From Candidatus Omnitrophica bacterium CG07_land_8_20_14_0_80_50_8 (GTDB lineage Bacteria; Omnitrophota; Gorgyraeia; 2-02-FULL-51-18), in NCBI GenBank assembly GCA_002779345.1, contig PEWW01000125.1, positions 1 through 7,556 on the forward strand: 7,556 nucleotides of DNA, given 5' to 3'. The notes beneath the pieces were generated by a model. The model did not search any database, had not been told where the DNA came from, and worked only from the letters and a program-made list of their open reading frames with translations. The translations under genes and the position numbers were made by a program. Positions within the stretch are counted from its first letter, which is position 1. Every line of letters begins with the position of its first letter. Below are positions 1 to 6,076 of this stretch, piece by piece.

Positions 1-101
1 AACTTTGGGAAAAACAGAAAGAGGGCAAAAAGCGTATGAAACAGTTTGGCAAAGTTGAGATTCCTCAAGAAGCTTTTTTGGCCGCCCTGAAAGCTGACTG
101 A
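1..101 (+). CDS. lepA: Elongation factor 4 (LepA), C-terminal end only
   Basis: Only the last 32 codons and the TGA stop are in the window; the first complete codon is at position 3. The translated tail contains [20 protein letters not shown], the basic C-terminal stretch typical of LepA/EF4, the ribosome-binding GTPase that back-translocates stalled ribosomes. The stop lies two bases before the lepB start, and lepA-lepB adjacency is very common in bacteria, which supports the call. The GTPase and EF-G-like domains lie outside the window, so nothing can be said about them. Confidence 0.9.
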   Translation, partial: LWEKQKEGKKRMKQFGKVEIPQEAFLAALKAD

Positions 102-103
102 TC

Positions 104-649
104 ATGACCCGGGCCGATTGGATAAGAGAGGGCAAGGAATGGGCGCAGTCCATCGTTGTGGCGTTGGTTCTAACGTTGATTATACGGACCTTTGTGATCC
201 AGGCGTTCAAGATTCCTTCGGGTTCCATGCGGCCAACGCTCATGGAAGGGGACAAGTTATTCGTCAACAAATACACCTACCGCTTTCATCCGCCGCAAAG
301 AGGCGACATCATCGTGTTTAAATACCCCCAAGATCCCAAAAAAGATTTTATCAAGAGACTCGCGGCCTTTGAAAACGAGACCGTCGAAATCAAGGATGGG
401 AAAATATTTGTGGATGGAAAGGTGTTGGCGGATCCGGCGACCTTTGGAAAATTTTATTATTATAACCATGACCCCTTCGGCGGTCCCCACGAGCAGGTTC
501 GAATTCCGAAAGACGCTTATTTCGTCTTGGGGGACAATAGCGCCAATTCCGCGGACAGCCGCTTTTGGGGGTTCGTGCCGAAGGCCAATTTGGTAGGCAA
601 GGCGGTATTTCGCTGGTGGCCCGTGCGAAAAATAGGGACCTTGAAATAG
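104..649 (+). CDS. lepB: Signal peptidase I
   Basis: Membrane-bound serine protease that removes signal peptides from exported proteins on the outer face of the inner membrane. At 181 residues it has the short, single-anchor form. A hydrophobic segment at about residues 14-33 is the N-terminal anchor. The catalytic serine is Ser41 in PSGSM (38-42) and the general-base lysine is Lys84 in FIKRL (82-86), giving the Ser/Lys dyad. The late conserved box GDNSANSADSRFWG (143-156) is clear. The usual VIGLPGD stretch after the lysine is divergent (LAAFENE, 86-92), but the dyad is intact. The ATG follows the lepA stop by two bases and has no obvious Shine-Dalgarno site, so translation is probably coupled to lepA. 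pgsA follows after four bases. Confidence 0.95.
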   Translation: MTRADWIREGKEWAQSIVVALVLTLIIRTFVIQAFKIPSGSMRPTLMEGDKLFVNKYTYRFHPPQRGDIIVFKYPQDPKKDFIKRLAAFENETVEIKDGKIFVDGKVLADPATFGKFYYYNHDPFGGPHEQVRIPKDAYFVLGDNSANSADSRFWGFVPKANLVGKAVFRWWPVRKIGTLK

Positions 650-653
650 ACTC

Positions 654-1220
654 ATGAATCCGGCGAATCGGCTGACGGTACTAAGGATCGTGCTAGTTCC
701 GGTTTTTATCGCCTCGCTTTTGTATTATTCGCCCGACAAAAGCTATTTTTATTTTATAAGTCTGACCGCTTTTTTGCTGGCGTGTCTGACGGATGCCCTC
801 GACGGATACCTCGCGAGAAAACTCAATCAAAATACGGTGTTAGGCAGTTACCTGGATCCGATCGCGGACAAACTGCTTTTGATCAGCGGTTTTTTATCGT
901 TGTCATTCATGGGCCATTTGCCGCCCGCGATGCGAATTCCGGCATGGCTGACTATTCTCGTGATTGCCAGAGACGGCCTTATTCTTATCGGATCCATTAT
1001 GATTTTTTTGATCACGGGCCGTCTGAAGGCCTCGCCGCTATTCATCGGAAAAATCACAACGGTTTTGCAAATGGGCACTTTGTTTCTTTCTCTGGTGTCG
1101 GCTCCGCAGCCATTGAGAACGGGTATTTTTATTATGACAGGTCTCATGACGCTGATATCGGGCATTTACTACACACGTATGGGCGGCGGCATGCTGCATA
1201 ACGACCAAACGTCCCAATGA
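654..1220 (+). CDS. pgsA: CDP-diacylglycerol--glycerol-3-phosphate 3-phosphatidyltransferase
   Basis: Inner-membrane enzyme that joins CDP-diacylglycerol and sn-glycerol-3-phosphate to make phosphatidylglycerol phosphate, the committed step to phosphatidylglycerol. The protein has 188 residues, normal for the family. The CDP-alcohol phosphotransferase signature D-x2-DG-x2-AR-x8-G-x3-D-x3-D is complete: Asp47, Asp50, Gly51, Ala54, Arg55, Gly64, Asp68, Asp72. The N-terminal NRLTVLRI (5-12) and the GKITTVLQM segment (132-140) are also PgsA-like. Several hydrophobic segments are visible, at about 8-25, 31-46, 74-90, 96-121, 134-150 and 156-172. The stop overlaps the plsY start by four bases (ATGA), so the two are probably translationally coupled. 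Another CDP-alcohol transferase activity is possible, but the neighbouring plsY and gpsA favour PgsA. Confidence 0.9.
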   Translation: MNPANRLTVLRIVLVPVFIASLLYYSPDKSYFYFISLTAFLLACLTDALDGYLARKLNQNTVLGSYLDPIADKLLLISGFLSLSFMGHLPPAMRIPAWLTILVIARDGLILIGSIMIFLITGRLKASPLFIGKITTVLQMGTLFLSLVSAPQPLRTGIFIMTGLMTLISGIYYTRMGGGMLHNDQTSQ

Positions 1221-1825
1221 CCCTTATTTGTTTATTCATTATTTTTTGGCTCTTGGCATTTTTATCCGGCGCTTTGCCGACGGCCTATTTAGCGGGGCAC
1301 TTCTTTAAGGGCACGGACATTCGGTTGCATGGCAGTGGCAACGTGGGCGCGACCAACGCCTTTCGGGTACTTGGCAAAAGAATAGGCGCTCTGGTTTTCC
1401 TTATTGATTTTCTGAAGAGTTGGTGGCCTGTCATTTTTTTACCGTGTTGGTTGCCGCCGAACAGCCTTTCCGCAAGGGAAGCGGGGCTTTGGATCGGGAC
1501 CGGAGCAATCGCGGGGCATGTCTTCACCCCTTTTTTGGGATTTAAAGGCGGAAAGGGCATTGCGGCGGGCGCCGGAGTTTTATGCGGGGCATTTCCGCTT
1601 CTTTTTTTAGTAGTACTGACTACGTGGCTTTTGGTATTTAGTTTCACCCGAATCGTATCTATAAGCTCCCTGGCCGCGTTAGCAGGGCTTGTTATCGCCA
1701 GTTTTTTATTGGGATTAAAAGCCTCGGTGATTGCCTTTTTTTGTCTTGTTGCTTTTTTTATTGTGTGGACCCACCGATCAAATATTGCTCGTTTAATCCA
1801 AGGAAAAGAAAAAAAGATATGTTAG
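1217..1825 (+). CDS. plsY: Acyl-phosphate:glycerol-3-phosphate acyltransferase PlsY
   Basis: Polytopic membrane enzyme that transfers the acyl group of acyl-phosphate (made by PlsX, not in this window) to position 1 of glycerol-3-phosphate, the first step of phospholipid synthesis. Its 202 residues match the family. The three conserved loops are present: GSGNVGATN (39-47), GHVFTPFLGFKGGKG (100-114), and HRSNIARLIQGKE (186-198) near the C-terminus. About five hydrophobic helices separate them. The start overlaps the pgsA stop as ATGA. Two in-frame TAG codons lie close together at the end (1823 and 1826). PlsY needs the product of GpsA, whose gene lies about 650 bases downstream; plsY and gpsA are often direct neighbours in other bacteria, so the stretch between them here looks like an insertion. 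Confidence 0.95.
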   Translation: MTLICLFIIFWLLAFLSGALPTAYLAGHFFKGTDIRLHGSGNVGATNAFRVLGKRIGALVFLIDFLKSWWPVIFLPCWLPPNSLSAREAGLWIGTGAIAGHVFTPFLGFKGGKGIAAGAGVLCGAFPLLFLVVLTTWLLVFSFTRIVSISSLAALAGLVIASFLLGLKASVIAFFCLVAFFIVWTHRSNIARLIQGKEKKIC

Positions 1826-1984
1826 TAGATAAAATATTATGATTATACTTGCATATATTTACATTCTAATATATACTTCTAAATAAGAAGGCTTGTTTTT
1901 TAGACGCCTTGTTTAACTATTTTAATATGTTGTATTAAATCTAATGGCTAATAAAATGTCGTACGCACAGATTGTTTTTTTGGC
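1826..1984. other. AT-rich intergenic region
   Basis: This stretch is far richer in A and T than the flanking genes and holds no convincing ORF. It contains two weak promoter-like pairs on the + strand: TTGCAT at 1849 with TATACT at 1872 (17-base spacer), and TTGTAT at 1930 with TAAAAT at 1952 (16-base spacer). The -35 boxes are poor, and such hits are expected by chance in AT-rich DNA. A 5-base stem, AAGGC/GCCTT (1888-1892 with 1906-1910), is too weak to call a terminator. The likely role is to end the plsY transcript and drive the small gene at 1999, but the sequence does not prove either. Confidence 0.4.
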
Positions 1985-1992
1985 AAAGGTGG
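1985..1992 (+). promoter_or_regulatory. Ribosome binding site that favours the ATG at 1999
   Basis: AAAGGTGG lies six bases before the ATG at 1999. It supports that start over the in-frame TTG at 1972, which has no such site, and supports the + strand reading of this region. Confidence 0.5.
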
Positions 1993-1998
1993 CGCAAC

Positions 1999-2379
1999 AT
2001 GCGTGAAATCTCTATACAGACAAAGACCTTTGATAATTACAAACGAAAAAATCTTTCGATTATCGAGGTGATCAATCAGGAGGGTTTTTTGGCGCGCGCC
2101 GAAAAAAAATATGCCTATTATGTTTCCGAACAAAATGAGGCCAAGGATTCGGCTCAACTTAAGGCGTGGGTTGACTCCCAAGCCCAGGCCTACCAGAAAA
2201 AGGCCCGTCACGTATCGATCCAAAAGACGTTTGATCATAAGACCGGATTTGGGCAAATGATCTATCGGGTCATAGGAAGTTTTTATGTGGTGCAAAACCT
2301 GCGCGTTTTCGCGGTTGTGTTTATGCATAGCATCAAGTTTGATATGCTTTCACACTGTCTCCCCGGCCAGAAACTCTGA
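1999..2379 (+). CDS. Hypothetical protein, 126 residues
   Basis: I do not recognise this protein. It starts at ATG 1999 behind a fair Shine-Dalgarno site; an in-frame TTG at 1972 would add nine residues. Residues 1-85 are polar and lysine-rich, with a stretch at about 30-70 rich in Ala, Gln, Glu and Lys that looks helical. Residues 87-112 are hydrophobic and aromatic (around MIYRVIGSFYVV) but broken by Arg, Asn and His, so they form a weak membrane-segment candidate. There is one cysteine, Cys120. ISIQTKTFD (4-12) and VSIQKTFD (72-79) look alike and may be an internal repeat. Codon choice within the gene resembles its neighbours even though the upstream flank is AT-rich. It may be a lineage-specific gene or the remnant of a longer one. 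An overlapping ORF on the - strand is less protein-like and lacks a ribosome binding site. Confidence 0.5.
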   Translation: MREISIQTKTFDNYKRKNLSIIEVINQEGFLARAEKKYAYYVSEQNEAKDSAQLKAWVDSQAQAYQKKARHVSIQKTFDHKTGFGQMIYRVIGSFYVVQNLRVFAVVFMHSIKFDMLSHCLPGQKL

Positions 2380-2407
2380 TTCCAGGACTAATTTTTTCAT
2401 AATTTAA

Positions 2408-2436
2408 TTGACCATTCCCAAGGGCTTTGCTATACT
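2408..2436 (+). promoter_or_regulatory. Sigma70-type promoter with extended -10, upstream of gpsA
   Basis: The -35 box TTGACC (2408-2413, five of six matches to TTGACA) and the -10 box TATACT (2431-2436, five of six matches to TATAAT) are separated by exactly 17 bases. TG at 2428-2429 precedes the -10 box by one base, giving an extended -10 element. Transcription would start near 2443, leaving a leader of about 36 bases before the gpsA ATG. This is the best promoter in the window. With no terminator seen downstream, it may serve gpsA, the tRNA and the threonine genes. Confidence 0.75.
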
Positions 2437-2478
2437 TTCATTTCTTAAATTAAACATTTACTGAACTCTTAACTCTGT

Positions 2479-3486
2479 ATGTTACATAAAGATACAAAAA
2501 TTTGCATTTTGGGAGACGGGGGTTGGGGAACCGCCCTCTCGATTCTGTTGGCTGGAAAGGGTTACCGGATAACGCTTTGGGGGGCATTTCCTTCCTACGT
2601 GAGGGAAGTGCAAAAAAAGAGAGAAAATCGCAAGTTCCTTCCCGGGTTTAAAATTCCAGAAAACGTGAAGCTCGTCAGTAATATCCATGAGGCGTGCGCC
2701 GGATCCGAATGGATCGTTTTGGCGATCCCGTCCCAATTCATGCGAAGCGTATTGTACAGCATCAAAAAAGATGAATTGAGTCATAAATATTTTGTGACGG
2801 TCGCCAAGGGCATCGAAACTAAAACATTAAAAGTGATGTCTCAAGTGATTCGCGAGGAGCTGGGCCGGGTGAATCTTGCGGTGGTCTCGGGACCGACAAT
2901 CGCGCGGGAGGTAGCGCTCAAAATGCCCGTCGCGGCCTCCGTGGCCTCGGCGAATTCGGAATTTACGTCGAAAGCGCGGCAGCTTTTCACGACGGAATAT
3001 TTTGGCTTGTTTGAGAGCGATGACATGCTGGGTGTGGAGCTAGGCGGATCACTAAAAAATGTTATTGCGATCTGCGCGGGTATTTTGGAAGGGATGGGAT
3101 ACGGATCCAACACACGCGCTTTTTTATTCGCCCGCGGCGTAGCGGAGATATCCCGGCTTGGCAGGGCCATGGGGGCAAAGCGCGAGACCTTTATGGGACT
3201 AAGCGGTCTTGGGGATCTGGCGACGACTTGTTTGAGTCCGCATAGCAGGAATCGATGGCTGGGGGAAGAGATTGGCAAGGCAAAAGCATTAGGTAAAATT
3301 TTGAAAGAAACCGAGATGGTCGTGGAAGGCGTCGAAACGGCCAAAGCGGCGTACCGGCTTTCAAAAAAATATAAGGTCTCGATGCCTATTACTCACGCGG
3401 TCTATCAGATACTGTTCAACGGCCATGATCCCAAAGAAGCCGTTTCGACATTGATGAAGCGCGGTTCGCATAACGAATTGGACTGA
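2479..3486 (+). CDS. gpsA: Glycerol-3-phosphate dehydrogenase [NAD(P)+]
   Basis: Cytoplasmic enzyme that reduces dihydroxyacetone phosphate to sn-glycerol-3-phosphate, the substrate of both PlsY and PgsA encoded upstream. Its 335 residues are the usual length. The N-terminal Rossmann motif is GDGGWGTA (12-19). KGIE (110-113) and GPTIAREV (138-145) follow. The catalytic lysine is Lys193 in GGSLKNVIAICAGI. The C-terminal substrate domain shows GLSGLGDLATTC and the SRNR box at about 240-260. The ATG at 2479 places the Rossmann motif where the family expects it, but there is no Shine-Dalgarno site in the AT-rich leader, so initiation may rely on an unstructured leader. A strong promoter lies just upstream and the tRNA follows after nine bases. 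Confidence 0.97.
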   Translation: MLHKDTKICILGDGGWGTALSILLAGKGYRITLWGAFPSYVREVQKKRENRKFLPGFKIPENVKLVSNIHEACAGSEWIVLAIPSQFMRSVLYSIKKDELSHKYFVTVAKGIETKTLKVMSQVIREELGRVNLAVVSGPTIAREVALKMPVAASVASANSEFTSKARQLFTTEYFGLFESDDMLGVELGGSLKNVIAICAGILEGMGYGSNTRAFLFARGVAEISRLGRAMGAKRETFMGLSGLGDLATTCLSPHSRNRWLGEEIGKAKALGKILKETEMVVEGVETAKAAYRLSKKYKVSMPITHAVYQILFNGHDPKEAVSTLMKRGSHNELD

Positions 3487-3495
3487 TACCTTTGA

Positions 3496-3571
3496 CGGGG
3501 TGTGGCTCAGTTTGGTCTAGAGCGCTTGCTTGGGGTGCAAGAGATCGGTGGTTCGAATCCACTCACCCCGA
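3496..3571 (+). tRNA. tRNA-Pro, anticodon GGG
   Basis: A complete cloverleaf folds by eye. The acceptor stem is CGGGGTG/CACCCCG (3496-3502 with 3564-3570), with the unusual C1-G72 pair that marks bacterial tRNA-Pro, and A73 at 3571. The D stem is GCTC/GAGC (3505-3508 with 3520-3523). The anticodon stem is CTTGC/GCAAG (3525-3529 with 3537-3541) around loop TTGGGGT, giving anticodon GGG at 3532-3534. The variable loop has five bases. The T stem is GGTGG/CCACT (3547-3551 with 3559-3563), with one G-T pair, around TTCGAAT. It reads CCC, and CCU by wobble. The 3' CCA is not encoded (CGG follows), so it must be added enzymatically. The gene sits between gpsA and hom on the same strand. Confidence 0.96.
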
Positions 3572-3591
3572 CGGTTTCCGGTAATCGTCGG
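3568..3591 (+). other. Possible hairpin in the tRNA 3' trailer
   Basis: CCGACG (3568-3573) and CGTCGG (3586-3591) form a perfect 6-base inverted repeat with a 12-base loop. The left arm uses the last acceptor-stem bases and A73 of the tRNA, so this fold would compete with the mature tRNA fold in the precursor. No T-run follows, so it is not an intrinsic terminator. It may be chance or a processing feature. Confidence 0.3.
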
Positions 3592-3620
3592 CTTTCAAAC
3601 GCTGTGACGAGGAAAAACAG

Positions 3621-4931
3621 ATGAAAAAAATAGACTCAAAACCAACGGGGGTCAGGGTGGGGCTTCTCGGGCTAGGCACGATAGGATCCGGCGTGGCTAA
3701 AATCCTCTTGACCGAGAGCGCCCGGCTGGAACAACGCACGAACATTCGGTTGGTGCTTCAGAAGGTTTGCGCGAAACGGATCTCTAAAAATCTCGGCGTT
3801 CGAGTGCCGGCCCGCCTATTAACCGACGATCCGTTTGAGCTTGTCCGCGATCCGTCCGTCGATATCGTGGTGGAATTATTCGGAGGTTTGCATCCGGCCA
3901 AGGAACTTTTGCTTGAGGCGATCCAATGCGGCAAGCACGTGGTGACGGCGAATAAGGCCTTACTGGCCGAACAAGGGGAGGCTATTTTTCTTGAGGCTGC
4001 GCGGCGTTTGAGACACGTGGGTTTTGAGGCCAGCGTCTGTGGGGGCATTCCGATCATCCAAACCATTCAAAACGGTCTTGTCGCTAATAACATCTCCAAT
4101 ATTTTAGGTATCGTGAATGGGACGTGTAATTTTATTTTATCTTCGATGTCTCAGGGGTCACTCACGTTCGCCGACGCGCTTGGCCAGGCTCAAGCGAAGG
4201 GGTTTGCCGAAAAGAATCCCGCGCTTGACCTGGAAGGACTGGATTCGGCGCATAAGCTGGCCATTTTGGCGAGGCTCGCCTTCCGATCCCGCATCCGATT
4301 TGAGTCTATCGCGGTCGAAGGGATTCGTGATATCGCCGAGGCGGATATCGCGTACGCCCGATCGCTGGGTTATATGATTAAGCTTTTGGCGATCGGCAAA
4401 AAACAAAAGGACGGTCTTGAGCTTCGCGTCCATCCGACGCTTTTGCCTCTGGACCATCCCTTGTCCGGTGTTCAGGGCGTCTACAACGCTGTATTTATTC
4501 ATGGGGACTTGACGGGGGATCTTCTTTTTTATGGGCGCGGGGCGGGAACTTTTCCGACCGCTTCGGCGATCATGAGCGATCTCGTGGATATTTCCAAGAA
4601 GATCTCTGGTGGGGACGCGTCAAAAAATCAGGCGCTTGGTTTTTCCAAAAAATTAAAAGTTTATCCAAGCGACGATATTGTCACAAAATACTATCTCAGA
4701 TTTCAGGTGGCCGACAAACCGGGCGTGCTGGGTCGTCTCGCGCTGGCGCTGGGGAAAAACAATATTTCAATCTTGAGCGTTCATCAAAAGGAATCTCATG
4801 ACCCCCAATCGGTCCCCGTCATCGTCCTCACTTATGAAGCCAAGGAATCCGATTTAAGAAAAGCGCTTAAAGCGATCGACGCGGGCCGTGATGTTAGTAA
4901 AAAAACGATCGTACTCCGGGTGGAAAAATGA
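3621..4931 (+). CDS. hom: Homoserine dehydrogenase with C-terminal ACT domain
   Basis: Reduces aspartate semialdehyde to homoserine with NAD(P)H, at the branch leading to threonine and methionine. The 436 residues match monofunctional Hom proteins. The Rossmann motif is GLGTIGSG (17-24), followed by TANKALLA (109-116). The catalytic region has NGTCNFIL (166-173) and GFAEKNPALDLEGLDSAHK (194-212). Glu197, Asp208 and Lys212 keep the spacing of the catalytic residues in yeast homoserine dehydrogenase, although the usual AEADP is AEKNP here. An ACT domain, the likely threonine-feedback site, covers about 356-436 and starts at YYLRFQVADKPGVLG. GAGGA at 3609-3613 is a good ribosome binding site for this ATG. 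No threonine-rich leader or attenuator was seen upstream. Confidence 0.97.
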   Translation: MKKIDSKPTGVRVGLLGLGTIGSGVAKILLTESARLEQRTNIRLVLQKVCAKRISKNLGVRVPARLLTDDPFELVRDPSVDIVVELFGGLHPAKELLLEAIQCGKHVVTANKALLAEQGEAIFLEAARRLRHVGFEASVCGGIPIIQTIQNGLVANNISNILGIVNGTCNFILSSMSQGSLTFADALGQAQAKGFAEKNPALDLEGLDSAHKLAILARLAFRSRIRFESIAVEGIRDIAEADIAYARSLGYMIKLLAIGKKQKDGLELRVHPTLLPLDHPLSGVQGVYNAVFIHGDLTGDLLFYGRGAGTFPTASAIMSDLVDISKKISGGDASKNQALGFSKKLKVYPSDDIVTKYYLRFQVADKPGVLGRLALALGKNNISILSVHQKESHDPQSVPVIVLTYEAKESDLRKALKAIDAGRDVSKKTIVLRVEK

Positions 4932-5011
4932 CCCCACTACCCGATCGCAACGATTGCGGACCTCACCACCTGATCGGCTCGCCAAAGGCGAGCCGATCAG
5001 GTGGTGAGGTG
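4929..5011. repeat. Palindromic element 1 at the hom/thrC junction
   Basis: The segment from the hom TGA stop to the GTG at 5009 is built of inverted repeats. Its heart is a perfect 24-base palindrome, arms 4960-4983 and 4987-5010, with loop AAA. A smaller hairpin, CGCAA-CGA-TTGCG, sits at 4946-4958. The 17 bases at 4931-4947 are an imperfect copy (14 of 17, all differences C/T) of 4960-4976, so the outer left end also mirrors the right end. The core at 4976-4994 and the ends resemble those of the element at 6074-6191. There is no T-run after it, so it is not an intrinsic terminator. In RNA it would form a very stable stem that buries the candidate ribosome binding site and start of thrC. Confidence 0.85.
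4999..5004 (+). promoter_or_regulatory. Candidate thrC ribosome binding site inside the palindrome
   Basis: AGGTGG lies four bases before the GTG at 5009. Both the site and the first two bases of that GTG are in the right arm of the 24-base palindrome, so they would be paired in the folded mRNA. The site supports the short thrC start but implies structural control if it is used. Confidence 0.45.
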
Positions 5012-6076
5012 ATTTGGCGCGGCGTCATTGATCGATATAAAAAATATTTGCCGGTCACCGAGGCGACTTTGGTGGTGACGTTACACGAAGGCAACACGCC
5101 GCTTATCTACTCTGATGTTTTGTCCCGGCTTTTGTCCGCCGCGGTTTATCTTAAATACGAGGGGATGAACCCGACAGGCTCATTCAAAGACCGTGGAATG
5201 ACGCTGGCAGTTTCGAAGGCTTTAGAAGCGCATTCCAAGATGGTCATTTGCGCCTCCACCGGCAACACCTCGGCGTCTGCCGCGGCTTACGCGGCCAAGG
5301 CCGGAATTAAAAGCGTCGTTTTGATCCCGAAAGGCGCCGTCGCCCTTGGAAAACTCAGCCAAGCGTTGATCCATAACGCGCAAGTAGTTTCGATTGACGG
5401 CAATTTTGACCAGGCGCTCCAACTGGCGAAAGAGATCGCTGAAAAATGGCCGGTCACGCTTGTGAATTCACTGAATCCGTTTCGTTTGGAGGGGCAAAAA
5501 ACGGGCGCTTTTGAGATCTGCGACCAACTCGACGGCCGCGCTCCGGATTTTCACGCGATCCCCGTGGGCAATGCCGGTAACATCAGCGCTTATTGGAAGG
5601 GCTACAAAGAATATTTTAAAAATAAAAAAATATATAGTAAACCGGTGATGCTCGGTTTTCAAGCTCAAGGCGCCGCGCCGATCGTAAAAAAAAGGATCAT
5701 CCTGAATCCCAAAACAGTCGCGACGGCGATCAAGATCGGAAATCCCGCCAGTTGGCGCATGGCCGAGGAGGCCAGGGATGAGTCGGGGGGTCTCATAGGG
5801 GCCGTCACCGACAAAGAAATTCTGGAAGCGTACAAGTTATTGGCCTCCAGAGAGGGCATTTTTGTGGAGCCGGCAAGCGCGGCAAGCGTCGCGGGGATTT
5901 TGAAGCTGGGGCGAAAGCGGTATTTTCAAAACAGGCGGTCCCGCAAGAAAAAAATTATTGTGTGCATTTTAACGGGACACGGTTTGAAGGATCCGGACTC
6001 GGCGTTGCGCGAAATTAAAAACCCCCAAGCGGTTCCCGCCAGACTAGACGCGATACTTGCGGCCGTCAAAATATGA
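5009..6076 (+). CDS. thrC: Threonine synthase
   Basis: PLP enzyme that converts O-phosphohomoserine to threonine and phosphate, the last step of the pathway. I chose GTG 5009, which gives 355 residues beginning MIWRGVIDRYKKYLPV. This matches the usual N-terminus (MWRGVI-like) and length of the short Bacillus-type ThrC. An in-frame ATG at 4928 overlaps the hom stop as ATGA and would add 27 residues encoded almost wholly by the palindromic element. With the short numbering, the PLP lysine is Lys60 in NPTGSFKDRG. HEGNTPLI, ASTGNTSASAAAYAA, PVGNAGNISAYWKGYKEY, EPASAASVAGI and TGHGLKDPD follow in normal order. Nothing in the catalytic core looks altered. The substrate needs a homoserine kinase, and no classical thrB is present here. 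Confidence 0.93.
   Translation: MIWRGVIDRYKKYLPVTEATLVVTLHEGNTPLIYSDVLSRLLSAAVYLKYEGMNPTGSFKDRGMTLAVSKALEAHSKMVICASTGNTSASAAAYAAKAGIKSVVLIPKGAVALGKLSQALIHNAQVVSIDGNFDQALQLAKEIAEKWPVTLVNSLNPFRLEGQKTGAFEICDQLDGRAPDFHAIPVGNAGNISAYWKGYKEYFKNKKIYSKPVMLGFQAQGAAPIVKKRIILNPKTVATAIKIGNPASWRMAEEARDESGGLIGAVTDKEILEAYKLLASREGIFVEPASAASVAGILKLGRKRYFQNRRSRKKKIIVCILTGHGLKDPDSALREIKNPQAVPARLDAILAAVKI

Noticed and set aside
257..655. Long - strand frame opposite lepB, and similar shadows opposite gpsA, hom, thrC and the ApgM-like gene
   Set aside because: All overlap genes with full family motifs and show no ribosome binding sites or recognisable protein features of their own.
1888..1920. Possible intrinsic terminator after plsY (AAGGC...GCCTT followed by T-rich sequence)
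   Set aside because: The stem is only 5 bases with a 13-base loop and the following T-tract is broken; too weak to call.
1948..2328. Open frame of 126 codons on the - strand opposite the unknown gene
   Set aside because: It has no ribosome binding site, an unbalanced composition and a direction opposite to every other gene; the + frame has a fair Shine-Dalgarno site and more protein-like composition. Both cannot be excluded without homologues.
3572..3620. Threonine leader peptide or attenuator upstream of hom
   Set aside because: Only 49 bases separate the tRNA from hom, with no small ORF rich in Thr or Ile codons and no terminator-like stem with a T-run.
4960..5010. Reading the 24-base palindrome as a transcription terminator between hom and thrC
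   Set aside because: The stem is followed by GATTTGG, with no T-run, and thrC lies in the same operon with coupled spacing.
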